In this document: piece after piece, positions 15,370-22,332 of the stretch
Numbering within the stretch: position 1 is the first letter of the stretch
Layout: every line of letters starts with the position of its first letter
Assembly (NCBI GenBank): GCA_035316025.1
Contig: DATFXL010000084.1
Span: 1 to 38,841 of the forward strand
From: JALZAA01 sp035316025
Lineage (GTDB): Bacteria; Actinomycetota; Acidimicrobiia; IMCC26256; JACDBD01
DNA length: 38,841 bases
Reading direction: 5' to 3'
Translations under genes and position numbers: made by a program
Notes under the pieces: generated by a model
What the model saw: only the letters and a program-made list of their open reading frames with translations
Database searches by the model: none
Told to the model about the DNA's origin: nothing

Positions 15370-15669
15370 GTGCTGGCAGCGTTCTCTGTCACTCCGCTCG
15401 GCGTGGGTGACTCGGTCGGTGAAGTCGTCGCGGACGCGGTACGGATCGTCCGCGAGAGCGGTCTCCCGAACGAGACGAACGCGATGTTCACCAACGTCGA
15501 GGGCGAATGGGACGAGGTGATGGACATCATCCACCGGTGCGTCGATGCCGTCGCGGCCCGCGCGCCCAGAGTGAGCGTCGTCGTCAAGATCGACCACCGT
15601 CCGGACGCAGGGAGCGGCGCCCTGCATCGCAAGGTGGAGGCGATCGAACGCGAGCTGGGGCAGGACTGA
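15370..15669 (+). CDS. Thiamine-binding protein, MTH1187/YkoF-like (DUF77)
   Basis: A 99-residue protein with the MTH1187 pattern: AAFSVTPLGVGDSVGEVVADAV at the N-terminus, then SGLPNETNAMFTNVEGEWDEVMDII, and a final VSVVVKIDHRPDAGSGALHRKVEAIE. The family forms a ferredoxin-like fold, assembles as tetramers, and in structural studies binds thiamine or hydroxymethylpyrimidine-like ligands; its cellular role is unsettled. The length equals the family norm. The GTG start is decided by a strong SD (GAGGAGG) six to eight bases upstream. The next gene starts six bases after its stop, so it heads an operon with the sulfur-handling proteins; members of this family are often found beside MBL/rhodanese genes. 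Confidence 0.88.
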   Translation: MLAAFSVTPLGVGDSVGEVVADAVRIVRESGLPNETNAMFTNVEGEWDEVMDIIHRCVDAVAARAPRVSVVVKIDHRPDAGSGALHRKVEAIERELGQD

Positions 15670-15674
15670 ACAAG

Positions 15675-17087
15675 ATGTACTTCGTCCAGTACTACCTCGA
15701 CTGCTTGTCGCAGGCCTCGTACCTCGTGGGTGACGAAGCAACGGGCCGGGCGGTCGTCGTCGATCCGCGACGCGACGTCTCCCTGTACCTCGACGACGCC
15801 GGCGCCCACGGGCTGCGCATCGAGCGCGTCATCGAGACGCACGTGCACGCCGACTTCCTGAGCGGCCATCTCGAGCTGGCGGACAAGACGGGCGCCGCGA
15901 TCTCGTACGGCGACGGTGCCGAGGTGGACTTTCCGATCGACGTGCTCCGGGACGCCCAGCGGCTCGGGCTGGGTGAGCTCACGCTCGAGGTGCTGGCGAC
16001 GCCGGGCCATACGCCCGAGTCGATCAGCGTCGTTGTGCGTGAGCATCCCGACGATGCGGTGCCGTTCGGAGTCCTGACCGGCGACACGTTGTTCATCGGC
16101 GACGTGGGCCGACCCGACTTGCTGAGCGCGACGGGCATCTCGCCCGACCGGCTCGCGCGCCAGTTGTACCGGTCGCTGCACGAGAAGCTGCTCGTGCTCC
16201 CGGACGCGACGCGCGTGCTCCCGGCGCACGGCGCCGGTTCGGCGTGTGGCAAGAACTTGTCCACCGAGACCCAGTCGACGATCGGTGAGCAGCGGCGCAC
16301 GAACTACGCGCTGCAGCCGATGTCGGAGGACGCGTTCGTCGTCCTCGTCACCGAGGGTCAGCCACTCCAGCCCGTGTACTTCTCGCACGCCGCCCGCCGC
16401 AACCGGCAGGCGGACGCGCTGCTCGACGAGGAGGAGACGCCGGCGTCGTTCACGCTGGACGAGCTCCTCGCCCGGCGCGACGCGGGCGCCGCCGTGCTCG
16501 ACACGCGCGACCCGCTGGACTTCGCGGCCGGCCACATCCGTGGGTCGATCAACGTCGGGTTGCACGGTCGGTTCGCGGAGCTCGGCGGCGACGTACTGAC
16601 GCCCGAACGGCCGGTGGTGCTGGTCAGCGAGCCCGGCACGGAGCTCGAGGCCAAGGTTCGTCTCGGTCGGGTCGGGTTCGATCGCATCGACGGCGCCCTG
16701 GCCAACCCGTTGCAGGTGCTCGTCGAGCACGACGAGCTCGTGGAGCCGAGCTCGCGCCTCACCGTCGCCGAGCTCGACGCCCGCGCCGGCGAGGTCGGTG
16801 CACTGCAGATCGTCGACGTGCGGAACCCCGGCGAGACCGCCGACGGGACGATCCCGGGGGCGGCAACCATCCCGCTGCCGCACCTGACGGCGCGGATGGG
16901 CGAGCTCGACCAGGCGCGCCCGACCGTCGTGTACTGCGCCAGCGCCTACCGCTCGTCGATCGCAGCCAGCGCGCTCGCCGCCGCCGGATTCGACGACGTG
17001 TCGGACCTGCTCGGTGGGTACGAAGCGTGGAAGGCGCAGCACTCGGACAAGGCGCCGAACGGGCGGGGGAAGGAGCTACCCGCATGA
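15675..17087 (+). CDS. MBL-fold persulfide dioxygenase-like protein with two rhodanese domains
   Basis: A 470-residue fusion. Residues 1-245 are an ETHE1-like metallo-beta-lactamase domain: THVHADFLSGH supplies His56, His58, Asp60 and His65, with His112 (TPGHTPES), Asp137 (TGDTLF) and His185 (LPAHG). ETHE1 enzymes use a single iron to oxidise glutathione persulfide to sulfite. Two rhodanese domains follow. The first (about 258-350) has Ser318 where the active cysteine should be and is probably structural. The second (about 362-455) keeps Cys421 in VVYCASAYRS and could transfer sulfane sulfur. The ATG at 15675 is chosen because the conserved MYFVQYYLDCLSQASYLVGD begins there. It overlaps the next gene by four bases. 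The likely role is persulfide or thiosulfate metabolism in the cytoplasm. Confidence 0.9.
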   Translation: MYFVQYYLDCLSQASYLVGDEATGRAVVVDPRRDVSLYLDDAGAHGLRIERVIETHVHADFLSGHLELADKTGAAISYGDGAEVDFPIDVLRDAQRLGLGELTLEVLATPGHTPESISVVVREHPDDAVPFGVLTGDTLFIGDVGRPDLLSATGISPDRLARQLYRSLHEKLLVLPDATRVLPAHGAGSACGKNLSTETQSTIGEQRRTNYALQPMSEDAFVVLVTEGQPLQPVYFSHAARRNRQADALLDEEETPASFTLDELLARRDAGAAVLDTRDPLDFAAGHIRGSINVGLHGRFAELGGDVLTPERPVVLVSEPGTELEAKVRLGRVGFDRIDGALANPLQVLVEHDELVEPSSRLTVAELDARAGEVGALQIVDVRNPGETADGTIPGAATIPLPHLTARMGELDQARPTVVYCASAYRSSIAASALAAAGFDDVSDLLGGYEAWKAQHSDKAPNGRGKELPA

Positions 17088-17425
17088 CCTCGGAGATCGA
17101 CCAACTCGACGCCGTCGAGAGCAAGCGCCGGGTCGAGGCCGGCGCGCTGCTCCTCGACGTGCGCAACCCCGACGAGTGGCAAGCGGGCCATGCCGAAGGC
17201 GCGGCGTGGATCCCCATGAGCGAGCTCGCCGAACGCCAGGAGGAGATCCCCACGGATCGCGAGATCGTCGTGATCTGCAAGAGCGGCGCCCGGTCGGGAC
17301 GCGTGGCGCAGGCGCTCGTTGCGGCGGGGTACGAAGCCGCCAACGTCGCCGGCGGGGCCGACGCCTGGCAGGCGGCCGGCTTCGCCATCGTCACCGACGA
17401 CGGCCGGCCCGGCACCGTGGCGTAG
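17084..17425 (+). CDS. Single-domain rhodanese, catalytic (Cys65)
   Basis: A 113-residue rhodanese. The CH2-A motif LLLDVRNPDEWQAGHAEGA and the active loop VVICKSGARSGR with Cys65 are intact, followed by GGADAWQAAG. The Cys-Lys-Ser-Gly-Ala-Arg six-residue loop is that of GlpE/thiosulfate sulfurtransferases. It is coupled to the MBL-rhodanese gene by an ATGA overlap and followed nine bases later by a close paralogue of identical length. Probable role: carrying sulfane sulfur to or from the persulfide dioxygenase. Confidence 0.92.
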   Translation: MTSEIDQLDAVESKRRVEAGALLLDVRNPDEWQAGHAEGAAWIPMSELAERQEEIPTDREIVVICKSGARSGRVAQALVAAGYEAANVAGGADAWQAAGFAIVTDDGRPGTVA

Positions 17426-17434
17426 GAGCAAAGG

Positions 17435-17776
17435 ATGCCGCGTTACGTGGGCCAGCGGGTCCCGCAGATCGCGATCGGCGGCGAGCTTGCGGACGACGTG
17501 TTCGTGGACGTGCGCGACGCCGACGAGTACGGGGCCGGGCACGCGCCCGACGCGCGGTCGATCCCGCTCGACCAACTCGAGGCCAACCGGTTCACGTTGC
17601 CGATGAACCGACGACTCGTCGCAATGTCACGCACCGGCGAGCGTGGTGCCGACGCCACCGTCGAGCTGCGCGAGATGGGCTTCCAGGCCGTGAACTACGA
17701 CGGCGGGTTGGAGGCGTGGGTGGCGGGGGGGAATGCGATCGTCACCGGCGACGGCGGACCGGGCCGGCTCGTCTGA
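17435..17776 (+). CDS. Rhodanese paralogue with Ser in place of the catalytic Cys
   Basis: A 113-residue protein that aligns without gaps to the preceding rhodanese: DVRDADEYGAGHAPDARSIP occupies the same positions as its DVRNPDEW motif, and both end in AIVT-x-DG-x-PG. At position 65 the sequence is VAMSRTGERG, so the catalytic cysteine is a serine. Sulfur transfer by the usual persulfide route is therefore not possible. It could be a regulatory or scaffolding subunit pairing with its active neighbour, as in heteromeric rhodanese pairs. A good SD (GGAG with AAAGG) precedes the ATG at 17435. It is not a broken gene: the frame is full length with normal composition. Confidence 0.88.
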   Translation: MPRYVGQRVPQIAIGGELADDVFVDVRDADEYGAGHAPDARSIPLDQLEANRFTLPMNRRLVAMSRTGERGADATVELREMGFQAVNYDGGLEAWVAGGNAIVTGDGGPGRLV

Positions 17777-17778
17777 CC

Positions 17779-18651
17779 GTGCGGGGCGCCGCCCGGCTCC
17801 TCGCTTCCGCGCTCGCGGTCGCGGTCGCCGCCGTCGCCTGTTCGGGCGGAGGCGGAGGTGGCAGCACCAAGCCCGTGCGCGGCTCCGCCGGCGTCGCCGT
17901 CCCGAGGAACGCCGCGGGCACGGCAGCGTCGCTGGCCCGGGTCGAGCGTGCCCTCCGCGCGCCGACGACTCCGGACGGCCACATCAACCGGCTCGCGCGG
18001 GAGCAGCAGGCCGCGTATCGCGCCCTCGGCGCGCATCCCGGCTGGCTCGAGGACGTGGTCCGCCGTCTCCCCGCCGGCGTGCGGCCGATCGTGACCGCCA
18101 ACGAGCGCGCCGGGCGCGAGCTCCAGGCGCTGGGACGTGACGCCACGCCCCCGCGGCACCTTCCGGACTGGCGCATCGTGTCGCCGCAGCCCGCCGCGGT
18201 CCTGCGCGTCTACTACGGCGAGGCGGAGGCGGCCTCAGGCATCCCGTGGGCGTACCTCGCCGCGATCCATCTCGTCGAGACGGGTCTGGGCCGCATCCAG
18301 GGAACGAGCAGCGCGGGCGCCCAAGGCCCGATGCAGTTCATCCCGGCGACGTGGGCGCGCTACGGGCAGGGCGACGTCAACGACGACCACGACGCCATCC
18401 TCGCCGCCGGCCGCGTGCTGCAGGCGAACGGAGGACCCGGCGACATGGACCGCGCGCTCCTCCGGTACAACGACAGCGATCACTACGTCGCCGCCGTGGA
18501 TTCGTACGCGCGGGTGATGCTGTCGGACGAGCGCGCGTTCCTCGGCTATCACGGGTGGCAGGTGTACTCCTCGACCAGGGACGGGACGTTCCTGCTGCCC
18601 GACGGCTACCCGGACACGGCGGCCCGCAAGGTCGATCGCCCGGGCGGCTGA
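17779..18651 (+). CDS. Lytic transglycosylase lipoprotein (SLT domain)
   Basis: A 290-residue protein. A GTG at 17779, two bases after the rhodanese stop, begins a lipoprotein signal with Cys21 (AAVAC) and a Gly-rich linker. Residues 50-130 are helical. The SLT fold covers about 140-260: IPWAYLAAIHLVETGLGRIQ with the catalytic Glu167, then GTSSAGAQGPMQFIPATWARYG, and later LLRYNDSDHYVAAVDSYARV. These match soluble lytic transglycosylases, which cleave the MurNAc-GlcNAc bond of peptidoglycan and form 1,6-anhydro ends. It would be anchored outside the membrane. Its frame is open to 17014, but the upstream part is a shadow of the rhodanese genes. Being last in the sulfur operon may reflect shared transcription only. 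Confidence 0.9.
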   Translation: MRGAARLLASALAVAVAAVACSGGGGGGSTKPVRGSAGVAVPRNAAGTAASLARVERALRAPTTPDGHINRLAREQQAAYRALGAHPGWLEDVVRRLPAGVRPIVTANERAGRELQALGRDATPPRHLPDWRIVSPQPAAVLRVYYGEAEAASGIPWAYLAAIHLVETGLGRIQGTSSAGAQGPMQFIPATWARYGQGDVNDDHDAILAAGRVLQANGGPGDMDRALLRYNDSDHYVAAVDSYARVMLSDERAFLGYHGWQVYSSTRDGTFLLPDGYPDTAARKVDRPGG

Positions 18652-18808
18652 CGGACGGCGACACCACCTCTCCCCGGAGCGATGCCCCCTTTGCGCCGAT
18701 GCTCCCCGCTTGAGCGGCGGCGGCAGGAACCGCGTGCATGTCCGTGAGGCGGGTCGGGCTCCCCCACATATGGCGCGTCGCCCGTGTGGGCTGAGTCAGA
18801 CTCGGGAC
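18652..18808. promoter_or_regulatory. Intergenic region with inverted repeats upstream of the PlsY-like operon
   Basis: 157 bases without a gene. Two inverted repeats stand out: CCCACA (18763-18768) with TGTGGG (18785-18790), and GAGTC-A-GACTC (18793-18803) just before the GTG at 18809. The second has the size of a small dimeric operator. I see no clear -10 box. Confidence 0.35.
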
Positions 18809-19429
18809 GTGCAGGCGGCGGCCATCCTTGCGCTGTCCTTCGGGGCGGGCGCAATCCCCTTCTCGTACCTCGCCGGCCGTCGCAGCCGGGGCGTGGACCT
18901 CCGCCGTGTCGGGACGGGCACGGTGTCCGGGACGTCCCTGTACCGGGTGGCGGGATTCGGGCCGCTGGCGGCGGCGGGCGTGCTCGAGGTCGCCAAAGGC
19001 GCCGTCGGCCCGGCGGTCGCCACCGCCACGGGCCACCCCGCGGTGGCGGCGGTGGCAGGCGGGGTGGCGGTGGCGGGCCACAACTGGTCGCCGTTCCTCC
19101 GCGGCGCGGGCGGGCGGGGCATCTCGCCCGCGCTCGGCGCGCTGCTCGTCGTCGCCTGGCCGGGGGCTGTGCTCCTGCTTGCCGGCATGATCCTCGGGAA
19201 GGTCTTTGGCGAGACGGCGGTTGGCGCCCTCGTTGCGGAGATCGCCCTCGCGCCCGTGCTTGCGTTGACACACGGCGCGGTCGGCGCGCTCGCGGGTATC
19301 TCGGTCGCGGTTCCCATGCTCGTGAAGCGGGTCGTCGGGAACGCGCCGGCACCGCCGCCGCGCGCGCAGACGTATCGCAATCGCATCCTCTTCGACCGCG
19401 ACCAGCGCGTCGCTTCGGATCCGCTATGA
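18809..19429 (+). CDS. PlsY-like glycerol-3-phosphate acyltransferase, divergent
   Basis: A 206-residue membrane protein with about five to six helices. Layout and several motifs fit PlsY, which transfers acyl groups from acyl-phosphate to the sn-1 position of glycerol-3-phosphate: IPFSYLAGRRSRGVDLRRVG at the N-terminus, GHNWSPFLRGAGGRG at 90-104 (family GH-x-x-P-F...GGKG), and a basic C-terminal tail. However, the usual GSGN-x-GATN motif is GTGTVSGTSLYR here, losing both conserved asparagines, and GGKG is GGRG. It may have changed substrate preference or be a paralogue of a canonical PlsY elsewhere. The GTG at 18809 gives the normal family length; the frame is open to 18710. It overlaps the MFS gene by four bases. 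Confidence 0.8.
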   Translation: MQAAAILALSFGAGAIPFSYLAGRRSRGVDLRRVGTGTVSGTSLYRVAGFGPLAAAGVLEVAKGAVGPAVATATGHPAVAAVAGGVAVAGHNWSPFLRGAGGRGISPALGALLVVAWPGAVLLLAGMILGKVFGETAVGALVAEIALAPVLALTHGAVGALAGISVAVPMLVKRVVGNAPAPPPRAQTYRNRILFDRDQRVASDPL

Positions 19430-20646
19430 GCGTCGCGACCCTCGTCCGGCGCCCGAGCTACCGCGACCTCCTCGTCGGTCAGGCGATCTCCGCGCTCGGC
19501 GACTGGATGGGCACGGTAGCGTTCATGGCGCTCACGCTCGCGATCACCGGATCACCGGCCGCCGTCGGCGGGATCCTCGCGCTGCGGCTCATCCCGGCCG
19601 CGATCGGCGGTCCACTCGCGGCGCGGGCGGCGCGCCGGTGGGACCGCCGCCGGACGATGCTGGCGATGGACGCCGCCCGGGCGGTGATGATCGGGCTCGT
19701 GCCGCTCGTGCGCGGCCTGTGGTGGATCTACCTGTGGGCGTTCCTCATCGAGGTGGCGAGCCTGGTGTTCCTCCCGGCCCGTGACGCCTCGATCCCCGAC
19801 GTCGTGGAACGCGACGACCTGCCGCTGGCCAACGGACTGATCCTGGGCTCGTCGTACGGGAGCATCCCGTTGGGCGCGGCGGCCTTCGCGGCCGTCGCCG
19901 CCCTGCCCGGCAGTGACCTGGGCGGGCGGACGCACGGGCTCGTGTTCTGGATCGACGCGCTGACGTTCCTCGTCTCGTTCGCGTGCATCGCCCGCGCCAC
20001 CGATCTCGCCGGTGCCGCCGCCGCCGAAGGGCCGGCCGAGAACGCCGGCTTCCGGCAGGCGTTCCGGATCCCGCTCGTACGGGCAGTGATGCCGGCGGCC
20101 GCGGCGGTCGCGCTCGGGCTGGGCGCGCTGTTCTCGACCGGCATCGTGTTCGTGCGCGAGGTCCTCGATGCCAGCGACGCCGAGTTCGGATGGCTCATCG
20201 CCTTGTTCGGCGCCGGCGCCGTCCTCGGGATCGCCGCGCTCCAGCGGGCCTCGGGCGGCGATCCGATCCAGCGGACCGCGTTCGGGACGCTTCTCATCGG
20301 GCTCATCGTCGCCGTGTTCAGCCTGTCGCCCGGCATGTGGGCGGCGTACCTCGGCGCCGTCGGCTTCGGCGCCGCCGCCGCGTTCACGCTCGCAGCCGGG
20401 ATGGGCGCGCTCCAGTCGCAGCTCGACGGACACGAGCGCGTCCTCGCGTTCGCCGCCTTTCACGTCGTGATCAGGGTGGCGTTGAGCCTGGCAGCGGTCG
20501 GCGCCGGGCTGGCCACCGCCGCCCTCGGCGCGGTCACCTGGCCGCTGATCGGCCGGCTCGAACCGGCGCGGGTCGTGCTGCTCTGCTCCGGGCTCCTGGT
20601 CGTCGCGAGCGCGGCGGCCGTGCGTGAACGGCGGCGGGCGGCGTGA
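19426..20646 (+). CDS. MFS transporter, EntS-like (MFS_3)
   Basis: A 406-residue protein with about 10-12 hydrophobic segments. The N-terminus (YRDLLVGQAISALGDWMGTVA) and the MFS motif A (RRWDRRRTMLAMDAARAV) are typical of the enterobactin-exporter-like branch, as are FLIEVASLVFLPARDASIPDVV and the central FRIPLVRAVMPAAA. Such proteins expel siderophores, drugs or other small molecules. The ATG overlaps the PlsY-like stop codon (ATGA) and the gene ends in a GTGA overlap with the DegV gene, so the three are translationally coupled. Nothing in the neighbourhood fixes the substrate. Confidence 0.88.
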   Translation: MSVATLVRRPSYRDLLVGQAISALGDWMGTVAFMALTLAITGSPAAVGGILALRLIPAAIGGPLAARAARRWDRRRTMLAMDAARAVMIGLVPLVRGLWWIYLWAFLIEVASLVFLPARDASIPDVVERDDLPLANGLILGSSYGSIPLGAAAFAAVAALPGSDLGGRTHGLVFWIDALTFLVSFACIARATDLAGAAAAEGPAENAGFRQAFRIPLVRAVMPAAAAVALGLGALFSTGIVFVREVLDASDAEFGWLIALFGAGAVLGIAALQRASGGDPIQRTAFGTLLIGLIVAVFSLSPGMWAAYLGAVGFGAAAAFTLAAGMGALQSQLDGHERVLAFAAFHVVIRVALSLAAVGAGLATAALGAVTWPLIGRLEPARVVLLCSGLLVVASAAAVRERRRAA

Positions 20647-21491
20647 CCGTCGCCGTCGTCACCGACAGCGCCGCCGCCCTCCCAGCCGAGCTCGTCGCCC
20701 GGCACTCGATCACGATCGTGCCGATGTGGCTCACGATCGGCGGGAAGTCGGTGCGGGAGGGAGACCGACCGCTCAGCGAGCTGCTGGGCGACGAACGCGT
20801 TTCGACGTCGGGGCCGGCGCCGGGCGAGTTCGAGGACGCGATCCGATCTCGCCTGAACGACGACGGCGTCCTCGTCCTCACCATCGCCGCCAGCATGAGC
20901 GGCACTCACGAGGCGGCGACGGTCGCGGCCTCGCAGCTCGACGACGACGTGCGCGTCGTCGATACCGCCACGGCGGCAGGCGCAGAGGCGCTGGTCGTGC
21001 TGGCGGCGGCGGCGGCGGCCGAGCGGGGCGCAACGCTCGACGAGGTCGAGGCCGTGGCCAAGGACGTCGTCGAGCGCGTGCAGCTCGTGGCCGCCGTCCC
21101 GAACCTCGACCATCTCGTGCGCAGCGGCCGCGTCCCCGGCATCGCGGGGTGGGCCGGGCGGCGGCTGCGCATCAACCCGCTGTTCGAGTTCCGGGGCGGA
21201 CGCGTCCGGCGACTGCGACCGGCGTTGAGCAGCGATGCCGCCATGGAGCGCATGGTCGGGCGGCTGCTGCGCTCACGCGAGCCGAACACGCGCCTGCACG
21301 TCGCCGCGCTGCACGCGCTCGCCCCCGACGCCGCCGAGGGCGTGCTCGCACGGGTCGAGGCCGAGGTCACGCCGGCGACGAAGTTCGTCGGCGAGTTCGG
21401 GTCGGTGATGGTCGTCCACACCGGTCCCGGGCTGTACGGCCTGGCCTGGTGGTGGGAGCCCGACGGCCAGGAGGAGATGATGCGTCCCTAG
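20643..21491 (+). CDS. DegV family fatty-acid-binding protein
   Basis: A 282-residue DegV protein. Features: VAVVTDSAAALPAELVARH at the N-terminus, the fatty-acid carboxylate-binding region TIAASMSGTHEAA (about 80-92), VVDTATAAGAEALVV, and PNLDHLVRSGRVPGIAGWAG (family NL-x-YL-x-x-GR). DegV/FakB proteins hold a fatty acid and, in Firmicutes, present it to a kinase (FakA) to make acyl-phosphate, the substrate of PlsY. It sits in the same coupled unit as a PlsY-like acyltransferase, consistent with exogenous fatty acid incorporation, although no FakA kinase is in the window. The GTG start forms a GTGA overlap with the MFS stop. The last four codons lie within an inverted repeat shared with the convergent gene. 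Confidence 0.9.
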   Translation: MTVAVVTDSAAALPAELVARHSITIVPMWLTIGGKSVREGDRPLSELLGDERVSTSGPAPGEFEDAIRSRLNDDGVLVLTIAASMSGTHEAATVAASQLDDDVRVVDTATAAGAEALVVLAAAAAAERGATLDEVEAVAKDVVERVQLVAAVPNLDHLVRSGRVPGIAGWAGRRLRINPLFEFRGGRVRRLRPALSSDAAMERMVGRLLRSREPNTRLHVAALHALAPDAAEGVLARVEAEVTPATKFVGEFGSVMVVHTGPGLYGLAWWWEPDGQEEMMRP

Positions 21492-21521
21492 GGGGACTAT
21501 TTGGCTCCCAGGGGACGCATC
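21479..21521. terminator. Bidirectional terminator-like hairpin shared by two convergent coding ends
   Basis: GATGCGTCCC (21479-21488) and GGGACGCATC (21512-21521) are perfect 10-bp arms around a 23-base loop, with a smaller nested GGGA/TCCC stem. The left arm encodes the last residues of the DegV protein (MMRP) and the right arm, on the other strand, MRP near the end of the alpha/beta hydrolase. Both stop codons are inside the loop. The position between convergent genes fits a two-way terminator, though no long U-run is present. Confidence 0.6.
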
Positions 21522-22270
21522 TCGTCGAGCGCGAGCGCCCAGTCGACGGCCTCGCGGATCGCCGGCACCGACTCGGGGACGAAGGCGTGGCCCATGCCGG
21601 GGACGATGCGCAGCCGGCGGGGCTCGGCGGCGACCTCGTAGAGCTCGGCCGCGTCCGAAGGGGGTACGAACCGGTCGGCGGCGCCGTGCACGAACGCGAC
21701 CGGTGCCCGTACCTTCGGGGCGAGCTCGATCGGCGGCTCGGGATTCGTCCAGCGGGTTGCGACTTGCACCCCCATCCAGCGTGACGCCACGGCCCGGCCC
21801 ACCCGGGTGCGGGTCAGACCGGCGGCGAGGACGCCCTGCACGTTGCGCGGCAGCCGCCACCGGGCCGGGCAGCTCACCGACACGACGCCGGCAAGGTCGT
21901 CAGCCGCCGACGCGTACCGGAGCGCGGCAATCGCGCCCATCGACGCGCCGACGAGCACGACGCGATCGCTGTGCTCGCGAGCGGCGTCGACGGCGGCGGC
22001 GACGTCGTGGCGCTCGAGGTCCCCCAGCGTCGAGTGGCCTCCTGACGTGCCGTGACCGCGCGCGTCGTAGCAGACGACGTCGGCGCCGTCGGTGTGCAGC
22101 ACCTCGGCCAGATCGGACACGTCGGGGTGGTCGGCCGACGCCGAGAACCCATGGACCAGGACGACCGCCGTTCCCGCCGTGTCGGCGTGCTGCCACCGGC
22201 GTCCGGACAGGACGACGTCGTCGCTCGTGGTGAACAGGGGCCGCGGCACAGCGGCGTCACACTGCCACAA
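21497..22270 (-). CDS. Alpha/beta hydrolase
   Basis: A 257-residue alpha/beta hydrolase numbered from the TTG at 22270. The oxyanion region is VVLVHGFSASAD, then YDARGHGTSGG, nucleophile elbow VGASMGAIAAL with Ser110, acid in HGAADRFVPPSDA, and base in GMGHAFVPE. The triad is complete. The lid region is short. No signal peptide is visible, so it is probably a cytoplasmic esterase, lipase or thioesterase-like enzyme; the substrate cannot be read. The start is uncertain: TTG at 22270 or GTG at 22249 (VPRPLF), neither with a good SD. It is convergent with the DegV gene (five bases apart) and divergent from glpD. Confidence 0.85.
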   Translation of the reverse strand: MWQCDAAVPRPLFTTSDDVVLSGRRWQHADTAGTAVVLVHGFSASADHPDVSDLAEVLHTDGADVVCYDARGHGTSGGHSTLGDLERHDVAAAVDAAREHSDRVVLVGASMGAIAALRYASAADDLAGVVSVSCPARWRLPRNVQGVLAAGLTRTRVGRAVASRWMGVQVATRWTNPEPPIELAPKVRAPVAFVHGAADRFVPPSDAAELYEVAAEPRRLRIVPGMGHAFVPESVPAIREAVDWALALDEMRPLGAK

Positions 22271-22294
22271 CTCCGTCGCCGCCGGAGATCGGAC

Positions 22295-22325
22295 CCGGGG
22301 ATTCGTCGGGCCCCGGCAGTAGCCT
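22295..22325 (+). promoter_or_regulatory. glpD promoter: TAGCCT box with upstream inverted repeat
   Basis: TAGCCT (22320-22325) ends seven bases before the ATG at 22333, matching the leaderless pattern seen elsewhere in the window. CCGGGG (22295-22300) and CCCCGG (22311-22316) form an inverted repeat covering where a -35 element would be, a possible operator for a glycerol-responsive regulator. The repeat is GC-only and could be chance. Confidence 0.45.
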
Positions 22326-22332
22326 CGACTCG

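Noticed and set aside
15135..17042. 635-codon open frame on the minus strand
   Set aside because: It is the shadow of the MBL-rhodanese gene, which has clear catalytic motifs; the antisense product has none.
17435..17776. Calling the Ser65 rhodanese a pseudogene
   Set aside because: The frame is full length, has a good SD and typical coding bias, and the other rhodanese motifs are kept.
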